64,000 bases of DNA, taken from the NCBI RefSeq assembly GCF_040253635.1, contig NZ_JBEJGX010000003.1, forward strand, positions 2,232,001 to 2,296,000, read 5' to 3'. This DNA is from Streptomyces sp. Edi2 (GTDB lineage: Bacteria > Actinomycetota > Actinomycetes > Streptomycetales > Streptomycetaceae). Position numbers and translations under genes: made by a program. A model generated the notes under the pieces. That model ran no database searches and had not been told where the DNA came from. It worked only from the letters and a program-made list of their open reading frames with translations. Positions 63,583 to 64,000 of this stretch are shown here, one piece after another (position 1 is the first letter of the stretch; each line of letters starts with the position of its first letter).

Positions 63583-64000
63583 TCAGTAGCGGTACTGCTG
63601 CCCGTCGTACCCCGGCTGCTGGTAGGGCGGGTAGGGCTGCTGCTCGGGCGGGAGTTCGCTGTCGCGCTGCTGGGGGACCCAGACGCCACCGGGCGGGGTC
63701 TCGCCGTACCCCTGGCCGAGCGGCTGCCCCTGGGCGTCGTACTGCTGCGCCGCGTAGGGAGACGAGGCGTAGGGGTCCGCCTGCTGGTAGGGGTCGTAGG
63801 ACGCGGCGTACTGCTGCCCGCCGAGGTACGGGTCGGTGTAGGGCGCCTGCTGGCCCTGGCCGTCGCCGTAGGCCGCATAGGGGTCGGCATAGGGATCCTG
63901 GCCGGCTCCGGTCTGGTCGTAACCGCCGCCGTACGCATAGCCATTGCCGTTGCTGTTGCCATTGCCGGCAGCAGCGTCGTAGACGTCGTAGCCGCCGTAG
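63583..64000 (-). CDS. C-terminal fragment of a Tyr/Gln/Gly-rich protein (5' end outside the window)
   Basis: About 139 codons ending at TGA 63583-63585 (...YDGQQYRY). The peptide is built from low-complexity units: YDPYQQADPYASSPYAAQQY, YTDPYLGGQQYAAS, PYADPYAAYGDGQGQ, and PPEQQPYPPYQQPG. Such tails are disordered and occur at the C-termini of Streptomyces membrane and kinase-like proteins; the domain that would identify this one lies beyond 64000. The DNA around the stop (GCTGCTCAGTAGCGG) is tandemly duplicated downstream at about 63553. Confidence 0.75.
   Translation of the reverse strand, partial: YGGYDVYDAAAGNGNSNGNGYAYGGGYDQTGAGQDPYADPYAAYGDGQGQQAPYTDPYLGGQQYAASYDPYQQADPYASSPYAAQQYDAQGQPLGQGYGETPPGGVWVPQQRDSELPPEQQPYPPYQQPGYDGQQYRY

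Noticed and set aside
1..64000. tRNA, rRNA, CRISPR arrays, insertion sequences, att sites
   Set aside because: I looked for tRNA-like cloverleaf motifs in the intergenic gaps, regularly spaced repeats and transposase or integrase proteins, and found none.

Overview
The window is high-GC DNA with GTG starts, GTGA/ATGA stop-start overlaps and a complete division/cell-wall (dcw) cluster in the order found in Streptomyces: divIVA, yggT, sepF, yggS, pgeF, ftsZ, ftsQ, murG, ftsW, murD, mraY, murF, murE, ftsI, ftsL, rsmH. DivIVA, SepF and the flanking families (SAV_6107-type HEPN, DUF3040, YhgE/Pip, TgpA) also fit Streptomyces. This is ordinary chromosomal core. I see no insertion sequence, prophage, CRISPR array, rRNA or tRNA.

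Layout. 1-8.4 kb: the 5' end of hisD, a pentapeptide-like membrane protein, a two-copy inverted repeat element (2.0-2.7 kb), a LON-SB protein, YbaK, a His-rich membrane protein behind an ABC-2 exporter, and a NYN-domain protein. 8.6-25.4 kb: a 59-aa protein, dnaE, a DUF2252 protein, a tandemly duplicated pair of modules (5-TM membrane protein plus anchored DsbA-like thioredoxin), PhoD phosphatase, a dienelactone-hydrolase-like protein, MscS, a Na+/H+ antiporter, rluD, lspA (its usual N-terminal extension out of frame) and a Lys/Ala-rich DksA/TraR protein. 25.8-29.3 kb: ileS behind a translational T-box; the enzyme carries GAHH in place of the HxGH signature. 29.4-47.6 kb: the dcw cluster on the minus strand. 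48-54 kb: beta-carbonic anhydrase and a coupled MoxR-DUF58-(47-aa ORF)-TgpA operon. 54-64 kb: DUF3040, a methyltransferase, a HEPN protein, an ATPase-like/YhgE/TetR unit behind a 20-bp palindromic operator, a DUF4126 protein, a CrtI-type oxidoreductase, and the Tyr/Gln-rich C-terminus of a protein that runs off the window.

Function. The central block makes and polymerises peptidoglycan precursors (MurE/F/D, MraY, MurG, FtsW, FtsI) and assembles the Z-ring (FtsZ, SepF, FtsQ, FtsL), next to the polar growth protein DivIVA. Many start codons lie 6-8 nt after a -10-like hexamer, so leaderless transcription is probably common here. Three promoters match or nearly match the actinobacterial PafBC/RecA-independent DNA-damage motif TTGTCRGTG-N8-TANNNT, upstream of dnaE, the HEPN gene and the CrtI-type gene.

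The signals most worth a second look are the covarying hairpin element at 2.0-2.7 kb, the duplicated membrane-protein/DsbA-like module, the PafBC-type promoters, the GxHH isoleucyl-tRNA synthetase with its T-box switch, and the 47-aa ORF coupled at both ends.
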